This document shows, in pieces, positions 7,702 to 15,800 of a stretch of 18,154 bases of DNA (position 1 is its first letter; every line of letters begins with the position of its first letter). A program made the position numbers and the translations under genes. The DNA is from JAHFKM01 sp035655455. Lineage in GTDB: Archaea > Nanobdellota > Nanobdellia > SCGC-AAA011-G17 > GW2011-AR18. The notes below the pieces were generated by a model that saw only the letters and a list, made by a program, of their open reading frames with translations, did not search any database and was not told the origin of the DNA. The stretch spans positions 1-18,154 of the forward strand of contig DASRUL010000019.1 of assembly GCA_035655455.1 (NCBI GenBank), in the 5' to 3' direction.

Positions 7702-7815
7702 TTATTCTGGTTCGTAGCCGTCGTCTTCCTCAGGATCATCTTCTTTTTCCTCTGTGTCTTCGTCCTCAAAGTCTTCATCTTCAAAGGTAGAGAAGGGTGG
7801 TATTACAACGTCCAT
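7702..7815 (-). CDS. Small acidic protein, 37 residues, unknown function
   Basis: A short ORF with strong translation signals: AAAGGAGGAAT sits just before ATG at 7815, and a TATATAAAA box about 20 bases before the expected transcript start gives a short leader. The product begins MDVVIPPFSTFEDEDFEDED and ends DDGYEPE. Twenty of 37 residues are Asp or Glu with a single Lys, so it should be disordered and strongly negative. It lies between divergent EF-1alpha and the PHP gene on the PHP strand. Possible roles are an acidic tail-like partner of a basic protein or of the translation machinery; nothing in the sequence decides this. The Shine-Dalgarno, promoter and clean frame make it a likely real gene. 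Confidence 0.68.
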   Translation of the reverse strand: MDVVIPPFSTFEDEDFEDEDTEEKEDDPEEDDGYEPE

Positions 7816-7852
7816 GAGTTATTCCTCCTTTAGTATCGGTGTTGTTTTGAGG

Positions 7853-7866
7853 GGTTTTATATAGTT
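7853..7866 (-). promoter_or_regulatory. TATA box of the small acidic ORF
   Basis: The minus strand reads AAACTATATAAAACC. Transcription would start near 7832, leaving a leader of about 18 bases that contains the AAAGGAGG ribosome binding site. Confidence 0.55.
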
Positions 7867-7897
7867 TTTGGATGGCTTCGCGTTTCAAAAATGAGAA

Positions 7898-7908
7898 GAT
7901 TTATAAAT
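7898..7908 (+). promoter_or_regulatory. TATA box of the EF-1alpha gene
   Basis: GATTTATAAATGG precedes the chosen ATG (7953) by about 50 bases, giving an expected transcript start near 7930 and a leader of about 22 bases with GAGGAGAAG as Shine-Dalgarno. It lies inside the longest open frame, which argues against the upstream ATG at 7872. Confidence 0.6.
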
Positions 7909-7952
7909 GGGATTGGTACTACTTTTTGATCGTCTTAGAGGAGAAGAGAAAG

Positions 7953-9236
7953 ATGGCAAGGGAAAAACCGCACATTAATATTGTGTTTGTTGGTCATGTT
8001 GATCATGGAAAGAGTACGACAGTTGGTCGTCTGATGTTTGATTCTGGAAATATTGATGAGCAGGCGATGAGGAAGTTGAAGGAGACCGCTCAGGAGCTTG
8101 GAAAGGCAGGGTTTGAGTTTGCGTTCGTGATGGATAACTTGAAGGAAGAGAGGGAGCGTGGAGTCACGATTGACTTGAGTCATAAGAAATTTTTGACGTC
8201 AAAGTATGAGTATACTATTATTGATGCCCCTGGCCACAGGGATTTTATCAAGAATATGATTACTGGGGCTTCTCAGGCTGATGTCGGGATCTTGGTCGTC
8301 GCTGCCTCTGATGGCGTGATGGCGCAGACAAAGGAACACATCTTCTTGTGCAGGACGTTTGGGGTGAGCCAGCTTGCGGTGATCGTGAACAAAATGGATG
8401 TCGTGAATTATTCTCAGCAAAAATTCGAGGAGGTAAAAAAGGATGTTTCCAGTTATTTGAAGAATGTTGGCTACAAGGTGGAGCAGGTGCAGTTTATTCC
8501 TACTGCGAGTTTCTTGGGTGAGAATATTGTGAAGAAGAGCGATAAGATGTCATGGTACGCTGGTCCGACGTTGGTGCAGCAGTTGGATCTCTTTACTCCC
8601 CCTGAGAAGCCGGTAAATCTTCCATTGAGGCTTCCCATCCAGGATGTGTACAACATTACAGGTATTGGTGTTGTGCCTGTTGGTCGTGTCGAGACCGGGA
8701 TTATGAAGACTGGTGACAAGGTGATTATCGTTCCTGGCCGTGAGGGAAATGGTGTGAAGGGTGAAGTGAAGACGATTGAGATGCATCATGAGCAGATAGC
8801 TCAGGCCGAGCCTGGCGACAATGTTGGGTTTTCTGTGCGTGGGGTGAACAAGAAGGATATTGCTCGCGGTGACGTGCTTGGGCATGAGACGAATGTTCCT
8901 ACCGTAGTGTCTGAGTTTACTGCGCAGATTGTTGTTATTAATCATCCGAGTGTGATGACTGTTGGCTACACGCCAGTATTCCATATCCATACTGCGCAGG
9001 TGGCTTGTCAGATCAGCAAGCTCGTGAAGAAGATTAACCCCGCGACTGGAGAGACGATACAAGAAAACCCTGATATGTTGAAGAATGGCGATGCCGCGAT
9101 TGTGCAGATTAAGCCGACGAAGCCTCTTGTGATTGAGAAGAACAAGGACATTCCTCAGATGTCCCGTTTCGCTATTAGGGATGCTGGCCAGACTGTCGCT
9201 GCTGGCATGTGCATTGATTATGTGAAGAAAGTGTAA
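7953..9236 (+). CDS. tuf: Translation elongation factor 1-alpha (aEF1A)
   Basis: GTPase that delivers aminoacyl-tRNA to the ribosome. From the ATG at 7953 the product is 427 residues, normal for archaeal EF-1alpha. It shows G1 GHVDHGKST near the N-terminus, the switch-I block ERERGVTIDLSHKKF (usually GITID), G3 DAPGHRDF and G4 NKMD, followed by the domain II start PLRLPIQDVYNITGIGVVPVGRVETG and a complete domain III ending GMCIDYVKKV. The frame extends upstream to 7872, but the extra residues are not family-like and cover the TATA box; GAGGAG lies just before 7953. In archaea this gene is normally followed directly by rpsJ; here S10 is 1.4 kb downstream. Confidence 0.97.
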   Translation: MAREKPHINIVFVGHVDHGKSTTVGRLMFDSGNIDEQAMRKLKETAQELGKAGFEFAFVMDNLKEERERGVTIDLSHKKFLTSKYEYTIIDAPGHRDFIKNMITGASQADVGILVVAASDGVMAQTKEHIFLCRTFGVSQLAVIVNKMDVVNYSQQKFEEVKKDVSSYLKNVGYKVEQVQFIPTASFLGENIVKKSDKMSWYAGPTLVQQLDLFTPPEKPVNLPLRLPIQDVYNITGIGVVPVGRVETGIMKTGDKVIIVPGREGNGVKGEVKTIEMHHEQIAQAEPGDNVGFSVRGVNKKDIARGDVLGHETNVPTVVSEFTAQIVVINHPSVMTVGYTPVFHIHTAQVACQISKLVKKINPATGETIQENPDMLKNGDAAIVQIKPTKPLVIEKNKDIPQMSRFAIRDAGQTVAAGMCIDYVKKV

Positions 9237-9309
9237 GTTGTCTTTCTTTCTGTTTTATTGATGTTTATTCTAAGAAAACAACATTCTTTAAATTTTTGAA
9301 GTGTTTATC

Positions 9310-9700
9310 TCCGGAGAGAACCTTACAATACACTTTGTTTTGTGAGAGTAAATTGTGGTGCACCTCCTTTTCTCCCAAAGACAGGACAGATCATAAGCTT
9401 ATCTCCCTATCCTACTTTAGGGGTGCACTCCACTCTTGCTCGAACATCTTGTAGCGATATTTCGCGCATCATTCGAAACGCCAGGCGTCCCAACCTGCCG
9501 GATGCGCATGGGTGTTTAGCTGGTAGATGTTTATGGTTGCCTCCTTTGGAGAGCGCCACGTTACCAGCTTGAGTTTTACAAAGGAGTTCTAGAAAAAAAG
9601 TCGTGTTCGACACGCCATTCAACTCCGCCCCGAAGGGACGGTCGCAAGCTTGATCTAAAAGGGATTATTTTAGAAGCTCGTTAGATTTCTGGAGAAGTTA
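9310..9700. ncRNA. Hairpin-rich segment, candidate structured non-coding RNA of unknown class
   Basis: About 390 bases without a convincing ORF but with several stable helices: 9357-9366 with 9420-9429 (10 pairs, GU included), 9464-9470 with 9501-9507 (GCGCATC/GATGCGC) enclosing CGCCAGG/CCTGCCG (one mismatch), an 8-pair helix AGCTGGTA/TACCAGCT enclosing CTCC-TTT-GGAG, a GTGT-TCG-ACAC hairpin, and 9624-9641, which on the minus strand is a stem capped by a C(UUCG)G tetraloop. It is richer in GC than its flanks. A TATA-like CTTTAAAT at 9286-9293 could drive the plus strand and TTTTTAAAT near 9741 the minus strand. Wobble pairs favour plus in one helix and minus in two, so strand is left open. 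I found neither the SRP helix-8 motif (GGAAGG..AGCA) nor the RNase P cores (GAAAGUC, ACAGA..GGCUUA). Confidence 0.4.
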
Positions 9701-9748
9701 TCTTAAACCCACACGTGAACAAATGTTTATTATTGTTTGATTTAAAAA

Positions 9749-10459
9749 TTATCTCCGACTACATTGTTTATACCATTGGCCATTCTCTCTGTCGTTTGCA
9801 TCACAATCTCTTCTTGAAAACGGCCGGTCGGTCTGCCTAAATATATTCGCCACACTAGCTTTAATTTTTGGCTTGGCGTTAAAACGAACTGCCAGCAGGT
9901 CTGGATCTACCGTGAAGTAACACATAAATTGTTCGGCCATGTATCTCTGCGATTCAGGCTCATACCCGGAAACGTCAAGATCATCTATGGTAAACTCTCC
10001 ATGGCGGAATAATTCTCTAGTCGATGGACCATACGGCCTGCCATTAAGCTCGCCGCCTTGCAGATGAATTATTCGGCCGGCAACAAAACCAACATACTTC
10101 CTTTCCGGAATATTACCATCACTAAAGGTAATAGAACAGTCTCTGCCCACTGGTTCTACGGTGCCTGCATTGCATTCCCCTGCATAATGGATATGCTTCC
10201 CCTTAAATTCGCCGCAATTGCCGCTGTTGGTAATTTCTTCGCCATTAGGACCATAATAATTATTAATTTCTGTTCCACAACCTAAGCCAGCCGCTACTAA
10301 TCCCGCCGCTAATTTATAATTTATTGACTTGATACCTTCTCTTTCAACAGCCGGCTGTTCAGCAACCAATTCTATACCTCTTCTAGACGTTGCAACCATC
10401 GCGGACACCATCGTAGCGAGATTTCTAGCACCTCTCAACAAAGCGTTGTTTTGATTCAT
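9749..10459 (-). CDS. Unknown Cys-containing protein with internal hydrophobic/lipobox-like segment
   Basis: I do not recognise this 236-residue protein. The start is supported by a TATA box (CTATTTAAATAA) about 26 bases before the ATG at 10459. The first 45 residues are polar with scattered Arg; then KLAAGLVAAGLGCGTEINN (residues 49-67) looks like a late signal or lipobox ending at Cys61, although -3 is Gly instead of Leu. The remainder is Gly/Asn-rich with further Cys residues (SGNCGEF, GECNAG, GRDCS), suggesting an exported, possibly disulfide-bonded domain, and ends in an Arg/Asp-rich region. Base and codon use (CGG, GGC, CCG-rich) differ from the housekeeping neighbours, compatible with later acquisition. 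Together with the RNA-like segment it separates EF-1alpha from S10. Confidence 0.7.
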   Translation of the reverse strand: MNQNNALLRGARNLATMVSAMVATSRRGIELVAEQPAVEREGIKSINYKLAAGLVAAGLGCGTEINNYYGPNGEEITNSGNCGEFKGKHIHYAGECNAGTVEPVGRDCSITFSDGNIPERKYVGFVAGRIIHLQGGELNGRPYGPSTRELFRHGEFTIDDLDVSGYEPESQRYMAEQFMCYFTVDPDLLAVRFNAKPKIKASVANIFRQTDRPFSRRDCDANDRENGQWYKQCSRR

Positions 10460-10671
10460 ACTACCCTTATAGGTTTAATTATTTAAATAGTTTCCTAAAC
10501 CTAGTAATTGTTTAGCTCACTTATTTACCTTTAAAAAATTTTAGCAAAAGTTATTAATGAACAACCGACAGTGAAAACACTTCTTTAAAAAGAAACCTCA
10601 AACAGCTAAACAAATACCTCTTTGGCTAAAAACTCCAAAACCTTTAAAAACAACAATAAAATCTCTTACCC

Positions 10672-10986
10672 ATGCAAAAGGCGAGAATTAAACTGGCAAG
10701 CGCAGACATTGGCCCGTTGAATGAGGTGTTGAAGAGTATTATGGATATTGCCGCGAAGACGAACACAAAGGTGTGTGGTCCGATTAGTTTTCCTACGAAG
10801 CGTTTGAAGATTACCACTAGAGAGAGCCCATGTGGCAACGGGAAGGCTTCGTTTGACAATTTTGAGATGCGGATTCATAAGAGATTGATTGATCTTGGAC
10901 TTGACGAGCGCGCGTTACGCTTGGTGATGCGTGTGCCCATTCCAAAAGGGGTTAATATTGAGATTGATTTGTTGGATGAGAGGTAG
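10672..10986 (+). CDS. rpsJ: Small ribosomal subunit protein S10 (S10p/S20e, uS10)
   Basis: 30S head protein of 104 residues. The N-terminus QKARIKLASADIGPLNEVLKSIMDIA, the GPISFPTKRLKITTRESPCGNG loop and the FEMRIHKRLIDL block with C-terminal VPIPKGVNIEIDLLDER are the classic archaeal/eukaryotic S10 pattern. A TATA box (CCTTTAAAAAC, 10641-10651) lies about 25 bases before the ATG, so it is transcribed alone as a leaderless message and not from an EF-1alpha operon, unlike the usual archaeal order. Confidence 0.97.
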   Translation: MQKARIKLASADIGPLNEVLKSIMDIAAKTNTKVCGPISFPTKRLKITTRESPCGNGKASFDNFEMRIHKRLIDLGLDERALRLVMRVPIPKGVNIEIDLLDER

Positions 10987-11037
10987 TATTCTCTTCTTGG
11001 AAAAGTTAATATAGGTACTTTCTTAAAAAGTCTTCTT

Positions 11038-11649
11038 GTGAACGAGAAGGCAAAAGAGATTAAAGCGTTGGTTGAGCTTGCTTTTAAGCAGGATGAGCGG
11101 AATTTTTTGTTGGTTCTTAGGAATATTAAGGAGAAGATAAAGGCCTATAAGCTTAAGAAAAATCCTTTACTAAAAGATGTGGCGGAAAAACTTGAGCGCG
11201 TTAAGGATGTGGGGGAAGCTGCTGTTCTTATGGATGAATTGTTGAAACGTCTGAATCAGAACGAGTCTGAACCTTCTGAAGTGGTTGTGGAGTTTTATCC
11301 GGAATTCGTGACTGCTTCTCGTGAAGCGTTGATTCAGATACAGAACGGGATTAAAAATAAGAAAGTGATAGCAAAATTAAGATTTTTATTGGAGAACCTG
11401 GAAAACCAGTCTTTCCTTCGTGCGCGTGCGCATAGTTATCCTCATAACAATAAGGTCGATTTGATCTGTTTAGGTGAGCGGGTCGCTCATGGGGTAGTGG
11501 TTCGCGTGTTATATTTTGTTGAGGGAAATAAAATAAGAGTATGCGCTTTTTTTGTCGACCACGATCTTTATGAAAGGGGAATTAATTCTGGATACTATTT
11601 AAAAAAGAATTTTGAGAATGAGCGTTGGTTAAGGATTCCTCGGTTTTAA
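11038..11649 (+). CDS. Unknown protein, helical N-terminus with possible RelE-like C-terminal domain
   Basis: 203 residues starting at a GTG. A TATA element (TTAATATAGG, 11007-11015) about 27 bases upstream places transcription on the start codon, which supports the GTG. Residues 1-75 are Lys/Glu-rich helices, probably coiled coil. The C-terminal 90 residues read KLRFLLENLENQ, then a basic segment, then VVRVLYFVEGNKIRV, CAFFVDHDLYERG and a Lys-rich end. The 'RVLY.vegnkI.v..f..h..lY' spacing resembles RelE/ParE-type mRNA interferase folds, but catalytic residues cannot be assigned and no antitoxin gene adjoins. The last 21 bases overlap the convergent next gene. Real gene likely; function unknown. 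Confidence 0.75.
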   Translation: MNEKAKEIKALVELAFKQDERNFLLVLRNIKEKIKAYKLKKNPLLKDVAEKLERVKDVGEAAVLMDELLKRLNQNESEPSEVVVEFYPEFVTASREALIQIQNGIKNKKVIAKLRFLLENLENQSFLRARAHSYPHNNKVDLICLGERVAHGVVVRVLYFVEGNKIRVCAFFVDHDLYERGINSGYYLKKNFENERWLRIPRF

Positions 11650-12129
11650 GTTCATGACGATCTTAACAAATTCTTTTGCTTCTTCAGGAGAAAGGGCTCC
11701 CGTTCTGAAGGTGAGGCAGAAAAAAGTGGAGGGGTCTTGGAGGGTTACAAGGATTGAGTGGAGTTGAGTAATGATGTCTTCTACATCAGGCGGGGATTTT
11801 GCAGATGTGAGCGTTTGGGTGAGGGTTGTGACGAGAGGGTATGATCCTTCTGCAGAGTAGCCTATGGAGAAGGGGGTGTTAGGATAACTAAGGAGAGTAA
11901 GGGTTTCTGCATAAGGTTTTCCTGGATAAAAGTTTTGGAAGAGTGCGGTGGATGGTCCCGCTTGAGGAAAGATGTGCCCTTCATAATTAATATAAGTGAA
12001 TGTTTTGACAACACCTCGGTCGACGGTTTTTCCAGTGGTAACGCGCGGATCTGCAGGATCGGGATCATAGGCTGACTCGTAGAATCCTTCTTTGAAGAGA
12101 AGATCAATTGTGGCTCCTAAATCTATCAT
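11629..12129 (-). CDS. Unknown 166-residue protein
   Basis: I do not recognise this protein. A TATA box (CCTTTTAAATC) about 28 bases before the ATG at 12129 supports the start and a leaderless message. The N-terminal half is beta-rich with many Thr, Tyr, Pro and Asp (YDPDPADPRVTTGKTVDRG, YINYEGHIFPQAG); the C-terminal part has a helix with DVEDIITQLHSILVTL and ends with SPEEAKEFVKIVMNLK. No signal peptide or membrane segment is visible, so it is probably cytoplasmic. It overlaps the preceding plus-strand gene by 21 bases, tail to tail. Confidence 0.7.
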   Translation of the reverse strand: MIDLGATIDLLFKEGFYESAYDPDPADPRVTTGKTVDRGVVKTFTYINYEGHIFPQAGPSTALFQNFYPGKPYAETLTLLSYPNTPFSIGYSAEGSYPLVTTLTQTLTSAKSPPDVEDIITQLHSILVTLQDPSTFFCLTFRTGALSPEEAKEFVKIVMNLKPRNP

Positions 12130-12229
12130 GGGAAAGCGAGAGTGAGAAAAGATTTAAAAGGATTGGCTTTGAAAATATTTCAGAAGTGTTCTCACAAAAC
12201 TTATAAACTGTTCATGAATCCAAAGCTGA

Positions 12230-12697
12230 ATGTCTGAAGAGTATTTTGTGTATAGCGCTTCTGGTCCGGAGCAGGATCCGTATATTGTTGCTGTTGCGAG
12301 GACGAAGGCTCAGATTCGGAATGCTTTTGGCATGTTGAGGCATCGTCTCGGGAAGGATGTTGAGGTTCCTTCGTTAGAGAGGATTGTTCGCGCTGAGAAT
12401 GTAGTGCTTGCTGTTGCTCGCGAAGGGGACAATTCAAAGGCAGGACGTATTGATGTTCCTGTGAATAGTGTAGTACGTTTTAGAGTATATCCAAATGGGT
12501 CGAATCACTTAAGGAATGCTGAGTGGGAGGAAGTAAGCAGGTTGTATCTTTTAGAGAGCTTTGACGGAACGAGAATAGTGCATTATTTGTTGTCAGAAGA
12601 TTTGAGGGATGCGTTAAAAGGGTATGATTTTTCAGTGCATGAGCAGGTTGCGCGTGCTGTTTCTGAGCTTTTTGCAAATTTGTTGAATCCGCAGTAA
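12230..12697 (+). CDS. Unknown 155-residue cytoplasmic protein
   Basis: I do not recognise this protein. ACTTATAAACTG at 12199-12210 is a good TATA box about 25 bases before the ATG, so the message is leaderless. The product is a mixed alpha/beta soluble protein: a beta-strand start (YFVYSASGPEQDPYIVAVA), a basic helix (RTKAQIRNAFGMLRHRLG), a central beta region (VVRFRVYPNGSNH), and a C-terminal helix (HEQVARAVSELFANLL). There are no Cys or His metal motifs. It is a single gene with divergent and convergent neighbours, so the context gives no hint of function. Confidence 0.75.
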   Translation: MSEEYFVYSASGPEQDPYIVAVARTKAQIRNAFGMLRHRLGKDVEVPSLERIVRAENVVLAVAREGDNSKAGRIDVPVNSVVRFRVYPNGSNHLRNAEWEEVSRLYLLESFDGTRIVHYLLSEDLRDALKGYDFSVHEQVARAVSELFANLLNPQ

Positions 12698-12851
12698 ATT
12701 AACCACAGGTAATTTTTAAAGTTGCTCTAGCGGCTCAGGGTCAGCTTGCCAGTTGAAACTGATCAACTTTATTGATGTCAAGGTGTAAAAAGCCCAGTAG
12801 CTCTGCTGCGATTAGGATAGCCTCGACCAGAGAGACAGACTAAAAAGGAAA
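12698..12851. other. Intergenic segment with short hairpins, possible small RNA
   Basis: A TATA-like ATTTTTAAAG (12711-12720) is followed by about 100 bases of average GC with short self-complementary pieces: AGTTG/CAACT around 12751-12768, TTGATGTCAA, and CAGTA/TGCTG at 12794-12807. I tried tRNA, box C/D and H/ACA readings and none fits. It lies after the stop of the plus-strand ORF and before the stop of the giant minus-strand gene, so it could also be a terminator region. Confidence 0.2.
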
Positions 12852-15800
12852 TTAGTTTATCAAATCCCAAAGAAATTTCTTTATAACTTTAAATATTGCG
12901 GCGCCTGTAGGTGCATCTCCTGATGGTGCTGTACCTCCAGAATCTCCTGATGGTGCTGTGTAACTACTACTATCCCCGCTTGGTGCAGTATATCCTCCAC
13001 CACTATAGGTTCCTGTATCTCCTCCAGATGGATAACCGCCTGAAGGATAACTTCCACCAGATGGATAACTGCCTCCAGCATAACTTCCATCAGAATAACT
13101 TCCACCAGATGGATAACCGCCTGAAGGATAACTTCCACCAGATGGATAACCGCCTGAATAAGATCCTACAGGTGTACCAGAGTAGCCCCCACTATATCCT
13201 CCTGAATAAGAACTATAAGGAGCACCATAACTTCCACCATAGTATCCCCCGCCAGAATAACTACCTGGTCCCCCTCCATAACCCGGCCCAGTATAACCAC
13301 CTGTCGCAGAACTTGGCTGGCCTTGCGGTGGAGGAACTGCCTGACCTGTAGATGTATCAGTCCATCCCCTATCTGCAGTCACAGTATAAGTTCTACCATC
13401 TACAGTAACAGTTGTACCTACAGAAGCATAAGAACCAGAATATCCGCCAGGTGATGTATACCCCGGACCAGTGTATGCGGTTCCATAATTTGGACCATAG
13501 GTAGATCCAGCAAGAGTAGCCTGAGCTTCAGCAATTCTTGCACCAATTTCAGCCTCAGAAACACCCAATCTTTTTAATTCATCTCTAACTGCTTCTACTC
13601 CTCTTTCTCGTACAGCAACTGGCGAAGCGTCTCCAAGTCCTGATCTTATTCCAGTATATCCAGTTCCTGGTGCACCATATTGATAACCATATCCTCCGCC
13701 ATAAGTTGTTTGAACAACAAGATCTTTATTTCCAGTAACTCCCCTTGCAATTGCCTGTAATGATTCTCTTCCTAAATTAGTTGTTTGCGCAAGTACACTA
13801 CTAGCCTGCTCTGGCTTAAGTCCAGCATTTATTAACTCTTGATAAGCTGTGTTCCTACTGCTATCGCCATAAGGCCCGCCAACGTAAGGTCTTCCTATAT
13901 AAGAAGACCCTTCATCTTCTGGAGCGCGCAAAGAAACTGGAGTAGTTATACTTCTATATGCATTTTCCGCATCTTTTAGAGTTCCTCCTGCGCCTATTAT
14001 TCTTTCAATATATTCTTTTTTCGCTTGTTCTCTTGCTGCATTCGATATTGCAAGAGGATTAGGATCATCTTTATATTTTGCTTGAAATTCTGGATTATTA
14101 TATATTCTAGCTTCAATTTCACCTAGTGTTGAAGCACTTGCATCTACACCTGGCGGTAAGACCACTCCACTACCGTAATAACCACCACTAAATGTTCTTT
14201 CCGCCTCTGCAACTCTCTGCGCTGCCCTTGCGGGATCTTCACCCGCATTTACTAATTTCTGAATAAGAGTTTCCTTTGCTTTGTCAAGAGATCCTGTGGA
14301 TGCTATAAGACTACTTAATGCCCCCGGACTTGCGTCTCCCACTCCACTAAAACCTGGACCACCAATACCCCCAGTTCCAACTGACATTTCCGCGAGTCTT
14401 GCATCAATTTGTGCTTGTGTCCATCCTTCTCTTCCCAACTGCTGCCTATACTCCTCCTTTACCAATCTAGTTGCCTCATCCAAGGTTTTGCCTTCCTGAA
14501 TTAAACTTTCATATTTAGCCCCAAGTCCACTTCCATCTGGTGGACCATAAGGTACGCCTCTACCATAATAAGCATTAGGACCACCATATGGCCCCCCATA
14601 ATAACTTATACTAAAATCTTCACTAGTTAACACTTCTCTTGCTGAATCTAATGCGTATCTTACTAATTCATTCTGGGTAAGAGTGCCTATACTCACCCCT
14701 GGAGGTAAATAATATTTTACATCTCCAATTCTATAATTAGAATAGAATGTGCCAGAGTCGCTTATAGCCCCTGTATCTGGATCAATGCGTCTTCCAAAAG
14801 GATCATAATCAATTGGATTACCTTCTCCATCATAAACACGTCCACCTGTTACACGTTCGTAATAAGGTCTATAAGTAGTTACCTCAGGCAACTTAAATTC
14901 ATTATTTCCAGTTAATTCTCTTACTCTTTGTTCAATCTCGAATCTTGCGACACTAGTGAATGATACCTGTGCCGCTATTTCTTTATCTATACCAGATTCA
15001 ACTAATTGTTTATATATTGAAGGATCTCCTCTTATAATACTGGGAAGAAATAAACTTACTGGTCTGAATTCTGATGTACCCGGGGCGGGGAGTGTGAATT
15101 CTGGATTGCCTACAATTTCCCTAACAAGCTTCTCTATTGATTCTTTATTATAACTCTGACCTAATGACGCCTTGACAACTACCTTAATAGCATCTCCTCT
15201 TTCAATACCCTTCTGTTCAAGTTCCTGAATCAATGAATCATCATATGCTAAACCATTACGTATTCCTTCACCGTCATAATAACTAACAAGAAGTTCCATC
15301 TTATCAACTGTTGTTAATTCTCCTTTTTCTATTTTCTCTTTAAGGTTTAATTTACTTTCATAGTCCTCTTTTATTTCCTTTATTTTCTTATCCTCAATAT
15401 TTGTCTTTAAATCTTTAATATGCTGCGCTGGATCTGTGACTTTTCCCTCTACAACATCCTTAATTTCCTTAGTGAGACTTAATGCGTTGGCGACTACATC
15501 AAAGTCAGGTTTTCCGGTCAAGTCCCTCTTATTTACCAAATCATTTCTAACTTCACTTAACAAAAACCTTAGTTCAGTAGCGTCAAAAGGTAGTTCTTCT
15601 TCTCCAGCTAATTTACTTCGTGCGTCAGATATTTTTTGTTCAATATCGCGGACTTCCCTGCCAACTTTAACAAAATTTTCAATCGCCTTCTCTCTTCTTA
15701 AATTATCAACTCCCTCTTCCTTGTCTTCTTCATTTATTTCTTTTCTAACTTCAATTATCTCTCTGTCCTGTTCAGTAGCAATATCTCTTATAATCTCTTC

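Noticed and set aside
7872..7952. Longer EF-1alpha starting at the upstream ATG
   Set aside because: The extra 27 residues are not family-like and the TATA box lies inside them; GAGGAG precedes the ATG at 7953.
9342..9622. Open frames of 71-76 codons on both strands within the hairpin-rich segment
   Set aside because: They cross several strong helices, have no ribosome site or promoter at the right distance, and give Pro/Ser/Arg/Leu mixtures without protein-like structure. The RNA reading explains the segment better.
9310..9700. SRP (7S) RNA or RNase P RNA
   Set aside because: Size and position would fit, but on neither strand could I find the SRP54-binding helix-8 motif or the conserved RNase P P4 strands. 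A chance ACAGA...GCTTAT at 9388-9403 is too near the supposed 5' end.
9749..10459. Confident lipoprotein call for the 236-residue protein
   Set aside because: The lipobox-like Cys is at residue 61, -3 is Gly, and TATA spacing supports the long N-terminus; a standard lipoprotein signal would be at the start.
12741..12840. tRNA, box C/D or H/ACA guide RNA
   Set aside because: No acceptor stem or T-loop could be paired, the C-box is imperfect (TGATGT), and the ACA near the end lacks a proper hairpin. Kept only as a low-confidence intergenic segment.
13021..13160. CRISPR-like direct repeats
   Set aside because: Spacing is irregular but always a multiple of three, intervals are not unique spacers, and the whole stretch is coding for a PSGGSY repeat.
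12911..13351. 146-codon plus-strand ORF
   Set aside because: It is the complement of the repetitive Gly/Tyr-rich tail of the giant gene; its His/Asn/Leu-rich repeats are a by-product of the repeat DNA.
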